This document shows, piece by piece, positions 34,146 to 44,147 of a stretch of DNA of 64,000 nucleotides. The translations under genes and the position numbers were made by a program. The stretch comes from Candidatus Brachythrix odensensis. Lineage in GTDB: Bacteria > Chloroflexota > Anaerolineae > J036 > Brachytrichaceae. Location of the stretch: positions 124,001 to 188,000 of the forward strand of contig JADKDT010000001.1 in assembly GCA_016714465.1 (NCBI GenBank), in the 5' to 3' direction. Each line of letters starts with the position of its first letter. Position 1 is the stretch's first letter. A model generated the notes under the pieces. It was not told where the DNA came from, ran no database searches, and worked only from the letters and a program-made list of their open reading frames with translations.

Positions 34146-35345
34146 CTAGTTTGAATAGAACTGCTCCAATGACCTTGCGTACGCATCCCACGTGTATCGC
34201 GACTTGACTTCAATCGCTGCCGCGCCGCCCATTTGCGCCGTGCCAGCTGGATCTGACAGAAGCGCCCCAATCGCCCGCGCAAGCTCGGTTCCGTCGCCGG
34301 CCGGAACAATCACGCCGGTGCGGCCGTTCTTGATGACGCTGCTGGCTCCGCCGATGTCAGTCGCGACGACCGCTTTTCCCGACGCCATTGCTTCGAGGAT
34401 GACCGTGGGAAGACCATCCTCGTTGCCAGCCGAGTCCCGAATTGAAGGCATGACAAAGATGGACGCCAGACTGAGAAGCATTGGCATGCTTGACCAATCG
34501 ATTCGTCCCAGAAGTTTGATCCTGCCGGCAATTTCTGCAGGCCTTCTGGAAATCGTCGCCTCCAGCGTGGCGCGATCATCTCCTTCGCCAGCGATCCAGA
34601 GCTCCGCCTGCGGGTGTGTAGCGAGAAAGCTGCCGGCATGCTCAACAAGCAACCGGAACCCCTTCTTCTCAACCAGCCTGCCCACCGCCAGCACGATCCG
34701 GCGATTTTCCAGTGGGTGACCTGCATCGGATTCATGGAAGACAGAGACGTCCACACCATATGGCAGAAAGTGCGCGCGTTCCGGACCGGCGCCGAGCGCG
34801 ATCGCTTGCTCGGCAAGATAGGGGCTGCTCGCGATGACGCGCTGCGCGTTGCGCAAGACCCAACCCGCCATGAAGCGGTAAGCCCCGCGCGAGCGAGCAA
34901 TGAAGATATCGGAACCATGCAGGCTGACCACGTGAGGGACTCCCGCAAAACCAGAAACCAAGGCGCCGAGGAGTCCGCCAGGGAGGACCCAGTTCGAATG
35001 CACGATCTCGGGTTTCCAACGGCGAACGATCTGGGCAGCTTTGATCAAGCTAGCGACCGCAAAGAAGGGAAACGCAACGTAGGTTGCCCAGCCAAGGCGC
35101 ATGTCATTCTTGAGGGATCTCCCATGTCCGATCACATTCAACCCTCGGAGTGGCGCGTAGCGCACCCAGTGAACGGTGATGCCCTTGGCGTTGAGCGCGG
35201 ATGCTGTCCCCTTTTCTCGTTGCGGAGCAATGATATGCAGTTCGTGCCCTAAACTGGCGAGCGCGAGTGCAATGCTGCGCACAAAGGGGGCAGTCGAGTC
35301 CGCTTCGCTAACGGGATAACTTGTCGTGAATTGTAGTATTCGCAT
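34146..35345 (-). CDS. Family 4 glycosyltransferase
   Basis: This 399-residue GT-B enzyme is of the GT4 (retaining) type, adding sugars from NDP-sugar donors in the cytoplasm during glycan assembly. N-terminal features: FTTSYPVSEADSTAPFVRS, HSNWVLPGGLLGAL and SLHGSDIFIARS. C-terminal donor-binding features: AVGRLVEKKGFRLLVEHA, LWIAGEGDDRATLE, and the E-x7-E signature in MPSIRDSAGNEDGLPTVILEAMASGKAVVATDIGG. The frame is intact, unlike most of its neighbours. It is transcribed on the minus strand upstream of the GT39-like gene. No ribosome binding site or -10 box is obvious. Confidence 0.9.
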   Translation of the reverse strand: MRILQFTTSYPVSEADSTAPFVRSIALALASLGHELHIIAPQREKGTASALNAKGITVHWVRYAPLRGLNVIGHGRSLKNDMRLGWATYVAFPFFAVASLIKAAQIVRRWKPEIVHSNWVLPGGLLGALVSGFAGVPHVVSLHGSDIFIARSRGAYRFMAGWVLRNAQRVIASSPYLAEQAIALGAGPERAHFLPYGVDVSVFHESDAGHPLENRRIVLAVGRLVEKKGFRLLVEHAGSFLATHPQAELWIAGEGDDRATLEATISRRPAEIAGRIKLLGRIDWSSMPMLLSLASIFVMPSIRDSAGNEDGLPTVILEAMASGKAVVATDIGGASSVIKNGRTGVIVPAGDGTELARAIGALLSDPAGTAQMGGAAAIEVKSRYTWDAYARSLEQFYSN

Positions 35346-35476
35346 TAAGGTGCCCGACCCCAGGGCCCTCCAACGGGTTGGCGAACAGCTTGCGGTAATA
35401 CTGACACTCTGACGCAGCCGCGAACCAATCGTAATGGGCTTGCATATTGTATTGGCCTTTCTCAGATGCGCGCGAA

Positions 35477-35482
35477 TACAAT
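35477..35482 (+). promoter_or_regulatory. Candidate -10 box (TACAAT) of the 35490 gene
   Basis: TACAAT ends 7 nt before the ATG at 35490, which supports that start over the ATG at 35466. Confidence 0.5.
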
Positions 35483-35489
35483 ATGGACC

Positions 35490-37947
35490 ATGGGAGTCCG
35501 TACTCGAAGGAGAATAGGCATCGGTCTAGGGCTAGCGGCCGCGATGATTCTTCTCTCGAGTTGCGGGCAACCACTTGTCGAGGCCGGTCAACCGGCGGCA
35601 AACGCCGGAGAGTTGCCACTGTCCTCGTCGTCGTCGCTTGGTCAGTCATTCATGGCCTATCAAGGCGGCCTGCAGGGGATTGAGTTCCGCATGGCGTCCT
35701 TGTCTCCGCGGCCGTCTGGGCGAGTCAGCTACGAACTCCTTAGGAGCCCTGGCGCGACGGAGAAGCTCGCCAGCGGGAAAGTCGACATCGGCGCCGGAGT
35801 GGGCGACGTACTCCGAATCGACTTTCCTCCCCAGTCGGCCAACCGCCTCCAGGACTTTTACGTTGAGCTTAAGTACGACGGTCCGGATGGTTACGGTTTA
35901 CTGGCCGGGCCCGCGGGGTCATATCCCAATGGCCCCGCGTACGTAAACGGACAGCCCCAGGAAGCACAGCTCGCGTTTCGATTATTCCACGATCCGGCTC
36001 GGGCCGCTATTGGCCTGGTCGAGCTGTTTAGCCAGTGGCTGTTCTTGGGGGCTGTCGCTTCCGCGGCGCTCATCTTGCCTGGTCTGGCGCTCCTTCTGGC
36101 GCTTCCTGTCGCTGTCCGTGGCGAAGCAAGTCGACTAGATTTGATGTTTCTTGCGCCGGCGCTGAGCGTGGCCATCTATCCGCTCCTCATCGTCTTCACT
36201 GGGTTGGCCGGGATAAGAGCGGGGCCTATGTACGCCTGGGGGCCTGTCCTGGCGGGCGGGATTGCGATCGCAGTCAGACTCTGGCGGAGGCGCGGGAATC
36301 TTGGCGCCGTGTGGGCGGTTCGCCCCCGGATCACACTTGAGCATCTCGCGCTCGCGCTCGTCATTGGTCTGATTGTCTTCTCGCGCCTTTGGTCAATTCG
36401 CGCCCTTGAAGCGCCCATGTGGCGGGATAGCTACCAGCACTCGGTCCTCACTCAGCTGCTGATAGAGCGCGGCGGCCTGTTTGATGATTGGAAACCCTAT
36501 GCGGAGATGACGTCACTCACCTATCACATCGGCTTCCATAGTGTGTCGGCGGTGTTTGGCTGGCTGACTGGACTGGCCGGTGAGCAAGCCGTGATGTGGA
36601 TGGGGCAATTCCTCAATGTCGCTGCAGTGCTCGCGCTGTATCCGCTGGCCCGCCGGATGACCAAGGCGCCGTGGGCGGGCGTGATTGCCGTGGGGTTCGC
36701 GGGTCTGATCTCGATCCATCCCGCCTTCTATGTCAATTGGGGCCGTTATACCCAGTTGGCCGGGCAAGTCGCTCTGCCGGGAGTGATGTGGCTGGTCTGG
36801 ACGACGATCGCGCGGGCCCGGGAGTCGGGACGCTCCGGTGTTCCGCTGGCGCTGATAGGCATTAGTGGCATAGCCTGGGCAGGCCTCGCGCTGGCCCACT
36901 ATCGCATTTTGATCCTGGGAGTTCTGTTTGCGGTCGTTATCTTCCCAACCGGACTTATCATGATGAAGTCGCGCAGGTGGGGACTTGGCGCGCTTCTGGC
37001 CGGAGCAGCACTCGGGTCGCTCTTGTTCGCGCCCTGGTTTGCGCGGACGCTGGTGGGCGAGATCACGACTACCGGCGTCGAACTCTTGAACACACCGGCT
37101 GCTCAGGTCTCCGAATATGCCGCAGGCTACAACGGGAGCCCCGGGCCATTGGCATCTTATCCCCAATGGCTCATTCTTGTTGTTCCGGTCATGTTCGCGA
37201 TCTGTCTATGGAAGCGAAATATCTACGCGATTTCGCTGTTTGCGTGGTGGGTTGTGATCACACTGGCTACGAACCCTGGCATGCTGGGCTTGCCAGGCGC
37301 AGGCATCATCACCAATTTTGCATTGTCGATCTTTGGCTATCTGCCCTTGGCGCTTCTGGCGGCGAGTGTGACTCCGAGCGGGGCAGCCTGGTCACGGCTG
37401 ACCTTCGCCGGCGTTTCTCCCGGAATAATGTCAACTGCGGTATTCGTGGCCGTTATGGTGACTGCATTCGTGGGTTTTCGCGAGCGGATAAAGGAAGTCC
37501 GTCCTGAGCAATACTCCATTGTCTACAGACCCGATGTCCGAGCCGCGGAGTGGATTCGCGCGCATACGAGCCCCGGCGCGACATTTCTGGTAAGTTCTTA
37601 TCAAGTGTATGACGGCAGCCTGATTTCCAGGCAGCGATGGCGGCTGGTGGCTGCCCTTGTTGACCAAACGGTCCACGACCCAGCCGCCGCTGAATTACTC
37701 GATGGCGCGTCCTCCCGCGGCCGGGTATGTAGACCGTGTGCGCGAACTGCCAGTCTTGATAAGAAAGGATGGCCTGACGAGTAGTGTCATCCAAAGGTTG
37801 AGGGACACCGGAGTAACGCACGTCTACGTTGGGCAGTCGCATGCCGGAGGAGACTATATGCTGGTTCCGGCCCAGCTGGATATGAACCCGGCATTGACAC
37901 TCGTATACCGGCGTGATCGGGTGTCAATCTATCGACTGGTTCCCTGA
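35490..37947 (+). CDS. Large GT-C-like membrane protein, paralogue A (frameshifted near 37629)
   Basis: Corrected length is about 818 residues. The N-terminus has a lipoprotein-like signal ending LLSSC, then an extracytoplasmic beta-rich domain (SLGQSFMAYQGGLQGIEF...LQDFYVELKYDGPDGYGL). About twelve hydrophobic helices follow. The first loop after the third helix has WRDSYQHSVLTQLLIERGG and GFHSVSAVFGWLTG, reminiscent of GT-C polyprenyl-sugar transferases. A soluble C-terminal domain (WIRAHTSPGATFLVSS...THVYVG) ends the protein. An extra A near 37629 splits the frame; the downstream frame reads SDGGWWLPLLTKRSTTQPPLNY as in paralogue B at 44148-46637. The catalytic role is inferred only from fold and context. 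Confidence 0.72.
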
Positions 37948-38012
37948 AGGAAATCTGCTCGCGACTTCGATGTGGGCAGGCAACGATTCACAACCACCCG
38001 GCGGCAAAAATC

Positions 38013-38738
38013 ATGCTTCGATCCCTAATTCGCCAAATCGGCATCCATCGCCGCCAGATGGATCATGATCTTAGATTTTCACCCCGCCGGGCATATAGCT
38101 CGGCCATTTTGCTTGGTCAATACCGTGTCACAGTTCCCCTTATCCAGCGCTATGCGCGCGGCGCGCTCATAGATTTGGGCTGCGGTGTCATGTCGTATCG
38201 GCACCTCATTGCCCCACATGTGGCCCGCTATGATGGCGTGGATGCCCATCCGCAGACTCCCGACGTAACCTTCACAGGCGATGTTCAAGATCTCTCGATG
38301 ATTTCCGATCAAGTGTATGACTCGGCAATTTGCCTGGAAGTGCTGGAGCATGTTCCGGATCCCGGGCGTGTCCTTTCAGAAGCGTATCGTGTCCTCAAGT
38401 CGGGAGGCGTGTTGATCATCTCAGCGCCCCACCTCAGCCGCCAGCACGAGCTGCCAAATGACTATTATCGTTATACGCCTCAGGGCCTGCGCGCGTTGTT
38501 GGAACGGGCTCAATTCGAAGTGATTCAGATTTCGCGGCGCGGCGGATTGGGCTCATTCCTAAGCCATCAGGTGTCGCTGGCGCTTCTTGGCCTCACCTGG
38601 TCTGTGCCAGTCCTGGGTTCCCTGGCGTGGTTGGTCAACGAATGGTTGTGTGTCCGCCCGGCCTATGCGGTTGATCAATGGACCGATCGACAAGGCTTGT
38701 TTGCCGCCGGGTTTACGGCGGTTGCGCGAAAGCCCTGA
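38013..38738 (+). CDS. Class I SAM-dependent methyltransferase
   Basis: This 241-residue methyltransferase is of the type often found in polysaccharide gene clusters. The AdoMet-binding motif I is ALIDLGCGVMSYRHL (residues 51-65), and motif II is YDGVDAHPQ. VYDSAICLEVLEHVPDPGRVLSEAYRVLKSGG covers motifs III-IV, and the usual histidine-rich post-motif segment includes PHLSRQHELPNDYYRYTPQGL. A hydrophobic stretch near 185-205 (LALLGLTWSVPVLGSLAWLV) may touch the membrane. It may methylate a sugar or lipid carrier. The frame is intact. Confidence 0.85.
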   Translation: MLRSLIRQIGIHRRQMDHDLRFSPRRAYSSAILLGQYRVTVPLIQRYARGALIDLGCGVMSYRHLIAPHVARYDGVDAHPQTPDVTFTGDVQDLSMISDQVYDSAICLEVLEHVPDPGRVLSEAYRVLKSGGVLIISAPHLSRQHELPNDYYRYTPQGLRALLERAQFEVIQISRRGGLGSFLSHQVSLALLGLTWSVPVLGSLAWLVNEWLCVRPAYAVDQWTDRQGLFAAGFTAVARKP

Positions 38739-38762
38739 TCTTTGCGCGCCTTGCGCGGCTGA

Positions 38763-38768
38763 TATACT
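38763..38768 (+). promoter_or_regulatory. Candidate -10 box (TATACT) upstream of the small ORF and GT4 gene
   Basis: TATACT ends 11 nt before the ATG of a 19-codon ORF (38780) that overlaps the GT4 start. Confidence 0.5.
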
Positions 38769-38779
38769 GAATTCTCTTC

Positions 38780-38839
38780 ATGCCCCGATTCTATGCAGCG
38801 AAACCTCAATTAGCGCCACAGGGCGGTATCGCCAAATGA
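38780..38839 (+). CDS. Small ORF (19 codons) overlapping the GT4 start
   Basis: ATG at 38780 opens MPRFYAAKPQLAPQGGIAK, and its TGA overlaps the ATG of the glycosyltransferase gene in an ATGA arrangement (38836-38839). TATACT ends 11 nt upstream. It could be a translated leader that couples ribosomes to the GT4 start, which lacks a clear ribosome binding site. Its reality as a peptide is unproven. Confidence 0.4.
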   Translation: MPRFYAAKPQLAPQGGIAK

Positions 38840-39969
38840 AGGTAACCCTCGAGGCGATGGGCATCAGCGTCTATGGCGGATGTCGAAGCTATGCGTTGCC
38901 CTTGATCCGGTCGATGGCGGGCCTATTCCCCGCCGTGGAGTTTGAGGTTTGGGTTGATGACTCGCTTCCCGAACTGGGTGGAATCGAGAATGTGCGCCAA
39001 ATGGTGCTGCCCATCCGAAATCGCTTTCTCGCCAGACTTGCGTTACAAGCCACCCTGCCGGTCTCGGCGTTGCGCCGAAGACCCGATCTTGTCCACTACG
39101 TGAAGGGGATGACCGTTCTTGGTGTTGGTGGAAAGCAGGTTGTGACAATCCACGATCTGTATCCGCTCATCGAGCCAGCGATCTTCACCAAGTCGGATGT
39201 TCTTTATTGGCGGCACATCCAGCCCGCGGTGCTCCGTCGCGTCGACGGAATCATTGCTGATTCAAGACGAACGGCGGATGACGTTGTCGCAGCATACCGA
39301 GTCAAAACTGAAAAGATTGATGTCGTCCACCTCGGCGTTGACGCCGGATTCAGGCCGCGATCCACACAAGAGATTGCCCCCACCCTCGCTCGCCGACAGA
39401 TAGGCCCAAGATATGTCTTGCACGTAGGCGCAGTTTCCGCCAAAAAGAACCTGGTCTCGCTTGTCCGTGCATTTGCGATCCTGAAGGGCAATGGCTATCC
39501 GGGCCAGCTGGTCCTTGTTGGCCCGGACTATCAGAAGCTTGAGCGCGTTCCCCTTGCTCAAGTTGCCGAACAGGCGGGCATAACCGATTCTGTGCGGATT
39601 GTTGGCGCTGTTTCGGATGATGATCTTAAAGACATCATGGCCGGCGCCGAGCTGTTCGCGTTTCCGTCAAAATACGAGGGATTTGGGATCGCTGTCGTCG
39701 AGGCGATGGCGTGTGGGGTGCCGATTATCGCCGCCCGGGCAGGCGCGGTAGTTGAAGTAGTGGGTGATGCGGCGCCAATTATCGATGATGGCGCGGACTT
39801 TGCGGATTTGGCCTTCCAAATGGGTCTTTTGCTTGCCGACGAAGTAAGGCGCCAAAAGGTTGCCAGCGCGTGTCTTCGTCGAGCCAGCCTGTTCACCTGG
39901 GAACGTGTGGCCCACGGCACAATGGCCGTCTATGAAAAGCGACTTGGCGCGAGTTCAGCCGCGCATTAG
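38836..39969 (+). CDS. Family 4 glycosyltransferase
   Basis: This 377-residue GT-B, GT4-type enzyme has the start MKVTLEAMGISVYGGCRSYALPLIRSM, typical of the family's N-terminal glycine-rich acceptor loop. Further landmarks are HYVKGMTVLGVGGKQVVTIHDLYPLI, the first donor-domain strand YVLHVGAVSAKKNLVSLVRAF, LVLVGPDYQKLE, and the E-x7-E region FAFPSKYEGFGIAVVEAMACGVPIIAARAG. The donor and acceptor are unknown. It is in an operon-like array with the preceding methyltransferase and the following flippase-like gene, whose start lies inside its last 38 nt. The start overlaps a short upstream ORF (ATGA). Confidence 0.88.
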   Translation: MKVTLEAMGISVYGGCRSYALPLIRSMAGLFPAVEFEVWVDDSLPELGGIENVRQMVLPIRNRFLARLALQATLPVSALRRRPDLVHYVKGMTVLGVGGKQVVTIHDLYPLIEPAIFTKSDVLYWRHIQPAVLRRVDGIIADSRRTADDVVAAYRVKTEKIDVVHLGVDAGFRPRSTQEIAPTLARRQIGPRYVLHVGAVSAKKNLVSLVRAFAILKGNGYPGQLVLVGPDYQKLERVPLAQVAEQAGITDSVRIVGAVSDDDLKDIMAGAELFAFPSKYEGFGIAVVEAMACGVPIIAARAGAVVEVVGDAAPIIDDGADFADLAFQMGLLLADEVRRQKVASACLRRASLFTWERVAHGTMAVYEKRLGASSAAH

Positions 39970-40924
39970 GGCGGTGGCGAGCGCCGTTCGGCGTGTGGTG
40001 CGCGGGCGGCCCGCCAAACTGGCAGGACTTGCCGCGGGCACGGCCCTAATGCTATGGGGTCTATGGACAACCGCTCAGCGGATTGATATGCCGCAGGCGT
40101 TCTCACTCCTGGGAATTTCGGGGCTGGCCGGGACCGTCGTCCTGGCCGGTTTGATCAATTTGCTGGGTGGTCTGGCGTGGTCGCTAATTGCCAGCGCTGT
40201 ATTCCCCGGCATTTCGATCATTTCCGCCACGCGCATGTTCTTCTTGACCCTGCCCATGAAATATGTCCCGGGATCGGTCTGGAGTCACGTCGGGCGGGCG
40301 GGCTGGCTCGAGCGGACGCGTTCACTTCCTTCACCACCGGAGGGCTTGATAAAGCGCTCAGGACTGCTGGTGGTTGCGGCTGATTTCGCCCTTTTGCTGT
40401 CCTCCGGATTGGTCGCCACGCTGATCAGCGGCCTCTCGTCGATGCCTGCCGTGTTTCAGGGACGTGTCGGGCCCCAGTTCTGGAACGCCTGCCTGGTACT
40501 CGCCATTTGTGTCTTCGGCGCAACCCCGTTCGTTTTCGGGAGTTTGATCGGCCGACGGGGCCGGGGGCCGCTGCTCGTCTTCGCACGCAGAATCTGGACC
40601 GCCCAAGTCGTCCAGATTATCGACTGGCTGATTGGAGGCTTCCTGCTGGGCGTACTTGTTACCGCCCTCCAGGCTCCGCTAAACCGCGTTGTTGTGCTGA
40701 TTGGGGATTCCACCCTTGCGCTCTATGCGGGAATCATGGCCGGTCTGGCAGCCATCATCGTGCCAAATGGTTTGGGTATTCGGGAGATGGCGATGTCAGT
40801 TATGTATGGCGATGTTGCCACCGTTGAGGCAGGCTTCATCGCAGGCTTTCTGTATCGCGCACTTTCGATGCTTACGGAACTACTATTGTTCGGTCTTTCG
40901 GCGCTTCGAGGCGGTCGAGACTGA
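39932..40924 (+). CDS. Lysylphosphatidylglycerol-synthase-TM/UPF0104-like membrane protein
   Basis: This 330-residue membrane protein has about eight helices and resembles the N-terminal flippase domain of MprF and stand-alone AglD2-type proteins found near glycosyltransferases. The conserved features are MKYVPGSVWSHVGRAGWLERT, with the R/K-Y-x-P-G-x-x-W signature, and VPNGLGIREMAMSVMY, corresponding to the family's P-x-G-x-G-x-R-E motif. It may move or tune a lipid-linked intermediate across the membrane. The start at 39932 (MKSDLARV) overlaps the preceding GT4 gene by 38 nt; an upstream in-frame start would lie deeper in that gene. Confidence 0.8.
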   Translation: MKSDLARVQPRIRAVASAVRRVVRGRPAKLAGLAAGTALMLWGLWTTAQRIDMPQAFSLLGISGLAGTVVLAGLINLLGGLAWSLIASAVFPGISIISATRMFFLTLPMKYVPGSVWSHVGRAGWLERTRSLPSPPEGLIKRSGLLVVAADFALLLSSGLVATLISGLSSMPAVFQGRVGPQFWNACLVLAICVFGATPFVFGSLIGRRGRGPLLVFARRIWTAQVVQIIDWLIGGFLLGVLVTALQAPLNRVVVLIGDSTLALYAGIMAGLAAIIVPNGLGIREMAMSVMYGDVATVEAGFIAGFLYRALSMLTELLLFGLSALRGGRD

Positions 40925-41035
40925 GTGTTATCTGGGTCATTAACCCGAACGGGCTATTGAAACCGCCGCGAGTTCCTGGATAGTAGTAGTTGTTCACAGT
41001 TCAGTCTGCTACTTGACATAAAAATGGAGATTCAG

Positions 41036-42542
41036 ATGATTAGAAAATTTGCAGTTAGGGCGGTGATTGGTTTGGCCACGCTCGCCATGCCAATTGCCTC
41101 GATAGGCTCGGTTCAAGCTATAGGCCCGGGCGGCAGTTACTCGAGCGGAATTGCTTGCGTGAACCTGGGATCGGCGTCAGCGTCGATCGCCATCACGTTC
41201 TACGCGGCCGATAGCGGCACGGCGATTACCACCTATTCGGTTCCGTCTGCGGTTGGGCCGAAAGCCAATGTAGTGCTCTTCACTCCGGACATACCCGGTC
41301 TGCCGGGGGCCCTGCAGGGTTCAGCGGTCGTCAGTTCGGATCAGCAAGTAGCCTGCACGGCGGATGCTCAGCGCTCCGATGGCACGCCAGGGACGAATGC
41401 CACTCCAGCCCGTGCGAGCACAAGCGAAAGCTTCGACACCACCCAGGCGGGTAGCACGCTCTACGTGCCACAGGTCGCGAAGCAGCTTGGCCAAGCCTCC
41501 ACCGGTTTCTTTGACAGCTATCGCTGTTCAGAACATCGAGAGCACAGCCGTGACCGCAACGGTTTCATATGTCGATCGTTTTGGCGTGGCGTACCCGGCG
41601 GCAAGTGAGTCGGCTTCCATTCCGCCGCAAGCCTCGCACTACTTTTACCAGGGCGCCAATGCCAATTTGCCCGGCAACCTCAACGGCACCGCCAAGATTG
41701 TGGCCAGCGATCCTTCGAAGAAGCTCGCCGCGACCGCCGTTGTCTACAACGATGGCACCACGATTTCGAAATCACAGATGTCTGCCTACAACGCGGTCAG
41801 TACCGGCGCGAACAAGCTGACGATTCCGCAGTGGGTGCGCAACTACTATGGATTCCAGAGCGGCGCGAACATTCTGAACGTGGGCGCGACCACGACCACC
41901 GTGACGACAACGATGCTCATCAACGGATCGACGTTTACGCGAATTGATACGATTGGGCCCAACAAGATCGCCCAGCTCTATACACCCAGCATGGCGGTCC
42001 TCGGCCCAGTTGACTCGTTTGCGCCAGGCAGTCGGACCGGTTCGGCTGTCATGCAGGCGGCCCCGGGCGGCACCATTGTTGCGAATGTCAACCTGCGCAA
42101 TGACGGTGCTTGCGTGGGTGCCACCGCGATCGCGAACTGCGGGGCCATACCTGCGAATACGGTCGGCGCTGGAACCGCATTGAATGCGTTTGCGGACGGC
42201 ACGGCCACCCCCAAGGCTGTTATTAGCCGGTTCCCGAAGACACTGGGCGGCGCAACGGTCAATGGCGGCTTTACCATCGTCAACTCGACGAATGTGGCCG
42301 GCACCTGCAATATGGAATTTGTGGGAAACACAATTCCGTTGAGCTTGACCAACATCGTGCTTCCGGCAGCCGGAGTGATTAACCGCTACGCTGGCTCGAT
42401 GCCCAATGTCACCGCTGGCTCCCAGAATCCGGTCAACATCGTGTGCACCCAGCCGGTCTTTGTCAGCGTCAACAGCCGAGCCGATCTGGTGTCGTCCGCT
42501 GGTGACTCGAATACCTCTTGGAACGCCATTAACATTCCGTAG
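41036..42542 (+). CDS. Secreted surface protein of unknown function (frameshifted near 41515)
   Basis: The start at 41036 has GGAG 6 nt upstream and encodes MIRKFAVRAVIGLATLAMPIASIGSVQA, a classical Sec signal cleaved near VQA. The mature part is rich in Ser, Thr, Ala, Gly and Asn and made of repeated beta-strand units (IACVNLGSASASIAITFYAADSGTAIT, VQNIESTAVTATVSYVDRFG, ANILNVGATTTTVTTTMLING). Such Ig-like or fibrillar units suit an abundant extracellular protein. The frame changes near 41510-41520; the second frame continues to TAG at 42542. Joined, the protein has about 501 residues. I know no named family for it. Confidence 0.7.
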
Positions 42543-42604
42543 GCGCTTGCTCCTCGGAGTGAAGTAATGAGCATGGGTCCCGGGGCCCATGCTCATTCTC
42601 TATT

Positions 42605-43504
42605 ATGCGGTGTGAAGTCTGCGGAGCCGCCGATCTCGCGCCTGCGATGATCGGAACCGATCGGCTTCTTCATGTGGCCGGAGAATATTCGCTTGGGCGT
42701 TGCTCAGCTTGTGGCGCGTTTGGCCAGGATCCGCCCCCCAGCGATGTGAGCCTCCTGGAGTATTACCCGGAAGAGTATGGTCCCTATCAACACGGTGGAT
42801 GGCTCTCCGAGATCGCAGCGGCAAACGGCCTTCGTGCGCGCGAACGCCACGTTCTGTCTCTTGGCCTCAAACCGGGGGCCATGCTCGATGTCGGCTGCGC
42901 AACTGGCCGCTTTTTGGACCGGATGCGCCGCCGCGGATGGAGTGTTACTGGGGTTGAACTGGTTTCGGGGATCGCGCAACGGGCTCGGGACCTCTTCGGC
43001 TTGAGTGTCATTACTGGAACGCTCGAAACCGCGGGCTTTGAGGATCAAAGTTACGATCTCGTGACGTTGTGGGATGTGCTTGAGCACGTTCGTTCTCCAC
43101 GATGCACTTTGCGCGAGATCACGCGGATCCTCCGTCCCGGAGGATGGCTTGTGTTCCGAGTACCCAATCCGGATTCGGTTGGCGCCCGGATTTTTGGCGA
43201 GCGATGGGCGGGCTGGGACTTCCCTCGTCACCTCTGGGTCGCTCCAAAGACCGCGTTGGATTTGGCCCTCACCAACGCCGGGCTGCGGTTGGTTCGCGCT
43301 TCGTCCACCTCTGGAAGATTCGCCCTTAGCGCGTTGAGTATCCGATATACTGCCCAAGAAATGATCGGAGCGAAGTGGCTTGCGAACGCCGTCTCGTGGA
43401 TGGGAAGTTCGCCATTTGCGCGGCTCGCCAGTGCACCGTATTTTTCCCTCTCGAGTATGTTCGGGCAGGGTTCTCTCTTGACATTCTTCGCCCAAAAAGT
43501 GTAA
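42605..43504 (+). CDS. Class I SAM-dependent methyltransferase with N-terminal zinc-ribbon-like segment
   Basis: This 299-residue protein starts MRCEVCGAADLAP and continues to RCSACGAFGQ, giving CxxC and CxxC pairs (residues 3-6 and about 33-36) that likely bind one zinc. This layout is typical of sugar or lipid methyltransferases in glycan clusters. The AdoMet site follows: AMLDVGCATGRFLDRM (motif I), VTGVELVSGIAQRARDLFG, and YDLVTLWDVLEHVRSPRCTLREITRILRPGG. The C-terminal half has the pattern VPNPDSVGARIFGERWAGWDFPRHLWVA, typical of this subgroup. It probably methylates a sugar residue in the surface glycan. The frame is intact. Confidence 0.88.
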   Translation: MRCEVCGAADLAPAMIGTDRLLHVAGEYSLGRCSACGAFGQDPPPSDVSLLEYYPEEYGPYQHGGWLSEIAAANGLRARERHVLSLGLKPGAMLDVGCATGRFLDRMRRRGWSVTGVELVSGIAQRARDLFGLSVITGTLETAGFEDQSYDLVTLWDVLEHVRSPRCTLREITRILRPGGWLVFRVPNPDSVGARIFGERWAGWDFPRHLWVAPKTALDLALTNAGLRLVRASSTSGRFALSALSIRYTAQEMIGAKWLANAVSWMGSSPFARLASAPYFSLSSMFGQGSLLTFFAQKV

Positions 43505-43510
43505 CTGCCC

Positions 43511-44119
43511 ATGACCTACTCGTTTCAGATGCGCCGACAACTACCGCTATTCCTAGCCATTCTCGTTGCCTCGTTGATGTTCACTGGGTGCGCCAATCCG
43601 CCGACCCTCAGCCCGCCAAGCTCCCCCACTCCTCTCGTGGCAACGCCTGTTCCCCCAGCCGTTCTCTCGAGCCCTCTGGCCACGCCGGGCGGTCGGACGC
43701 CCGCGGCACCGGCAACACCTGCGGTGGCGCCAGCTGCCGCGACACCCCCACCCTTCGCAGTTGCGACTCCTTCCGCAGGCCGTGGGAACGTCAGTGGCCG
43801 CGCCGTCCAGCCCATCGGCCGAACCGGCCATCCATCTTTCACGGTTTCGGGTGAGCTTTACCTTGGCACGTTCGTGCCGGCTGCCGACCCCAAATTCCCG
43901 CCAGCAATTGCGGTTTCTCCTGGCGAGGCGCCTCACGCCGTCATTGATCAGCCGACGGGCGCTTTCGTGTTCTCTAACGTCCCGCCTGGGCTTTATGCGC
44001 TCGTGATGATCGGCTTTGGGGAGAGCTTCGTGTTTGAGAAACCAAACGGCGGGGGCAGAATCGAAGTAAGGGTTGACGCCAACAAGACAACGGAACTTGG
44101 TGACGTGACGCTTCGCTAG
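43511..44119 (+). CDS. Lipoprotein with Pro/Thr/Ala linker and carboxypeptidase-regulatory-like domain
   Basis: This 202-residue protein has a signal ending LMFTGC (lipobox, cysteine at residue 27). A linker of about 65 residues of Pro, Thr, Ala and Val follows, and then a C-terminal domain with GNVSGRAV...FTVSGELYLGTF...TGAFVFSNVPPGLYALVMIGFG...IEVRVDANKTTELGDVTLR. The latter pattern is that of carboxypeptidase-regulatory-like (CarboxypepD_reg) beta-sandwich domains, which usually bind or decorate surface proteins. It starts 6 nt after the methyltransferase stop, so it is in the same operon. The specific role is unknown. Confidence 0.75.
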   Translation: MTYSFQMRRQLPLFLAILVASLMFTGCANPPTLSPPSSPTPLVATPVPPAVLSSPLATPGGRTPAAPATPAVAPAAATPPPFAVATPSAGRGNVSGRAVQPIGRTGHPSFTVSGELYLGTFVPAADPKFPPAIAVSPGEAPHAVIDQPTGAFVFSNVPPGLYALVMIGFGESFVFEKPNGGGRIEVRVDANKTTELGDVTLR

Positions 44120-44147
44120 CGGCCTCCAGCCCGAATTGTCACTTGCG

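Noticed and set aside
41013..41018. Consensus TTGACA upstream of the secreted protein gene
   Set aside because: It lies only 17 nt before the ATG at 41036, so a matching -10 would fall inside the gene. It cannot drive a normal transcript of it.
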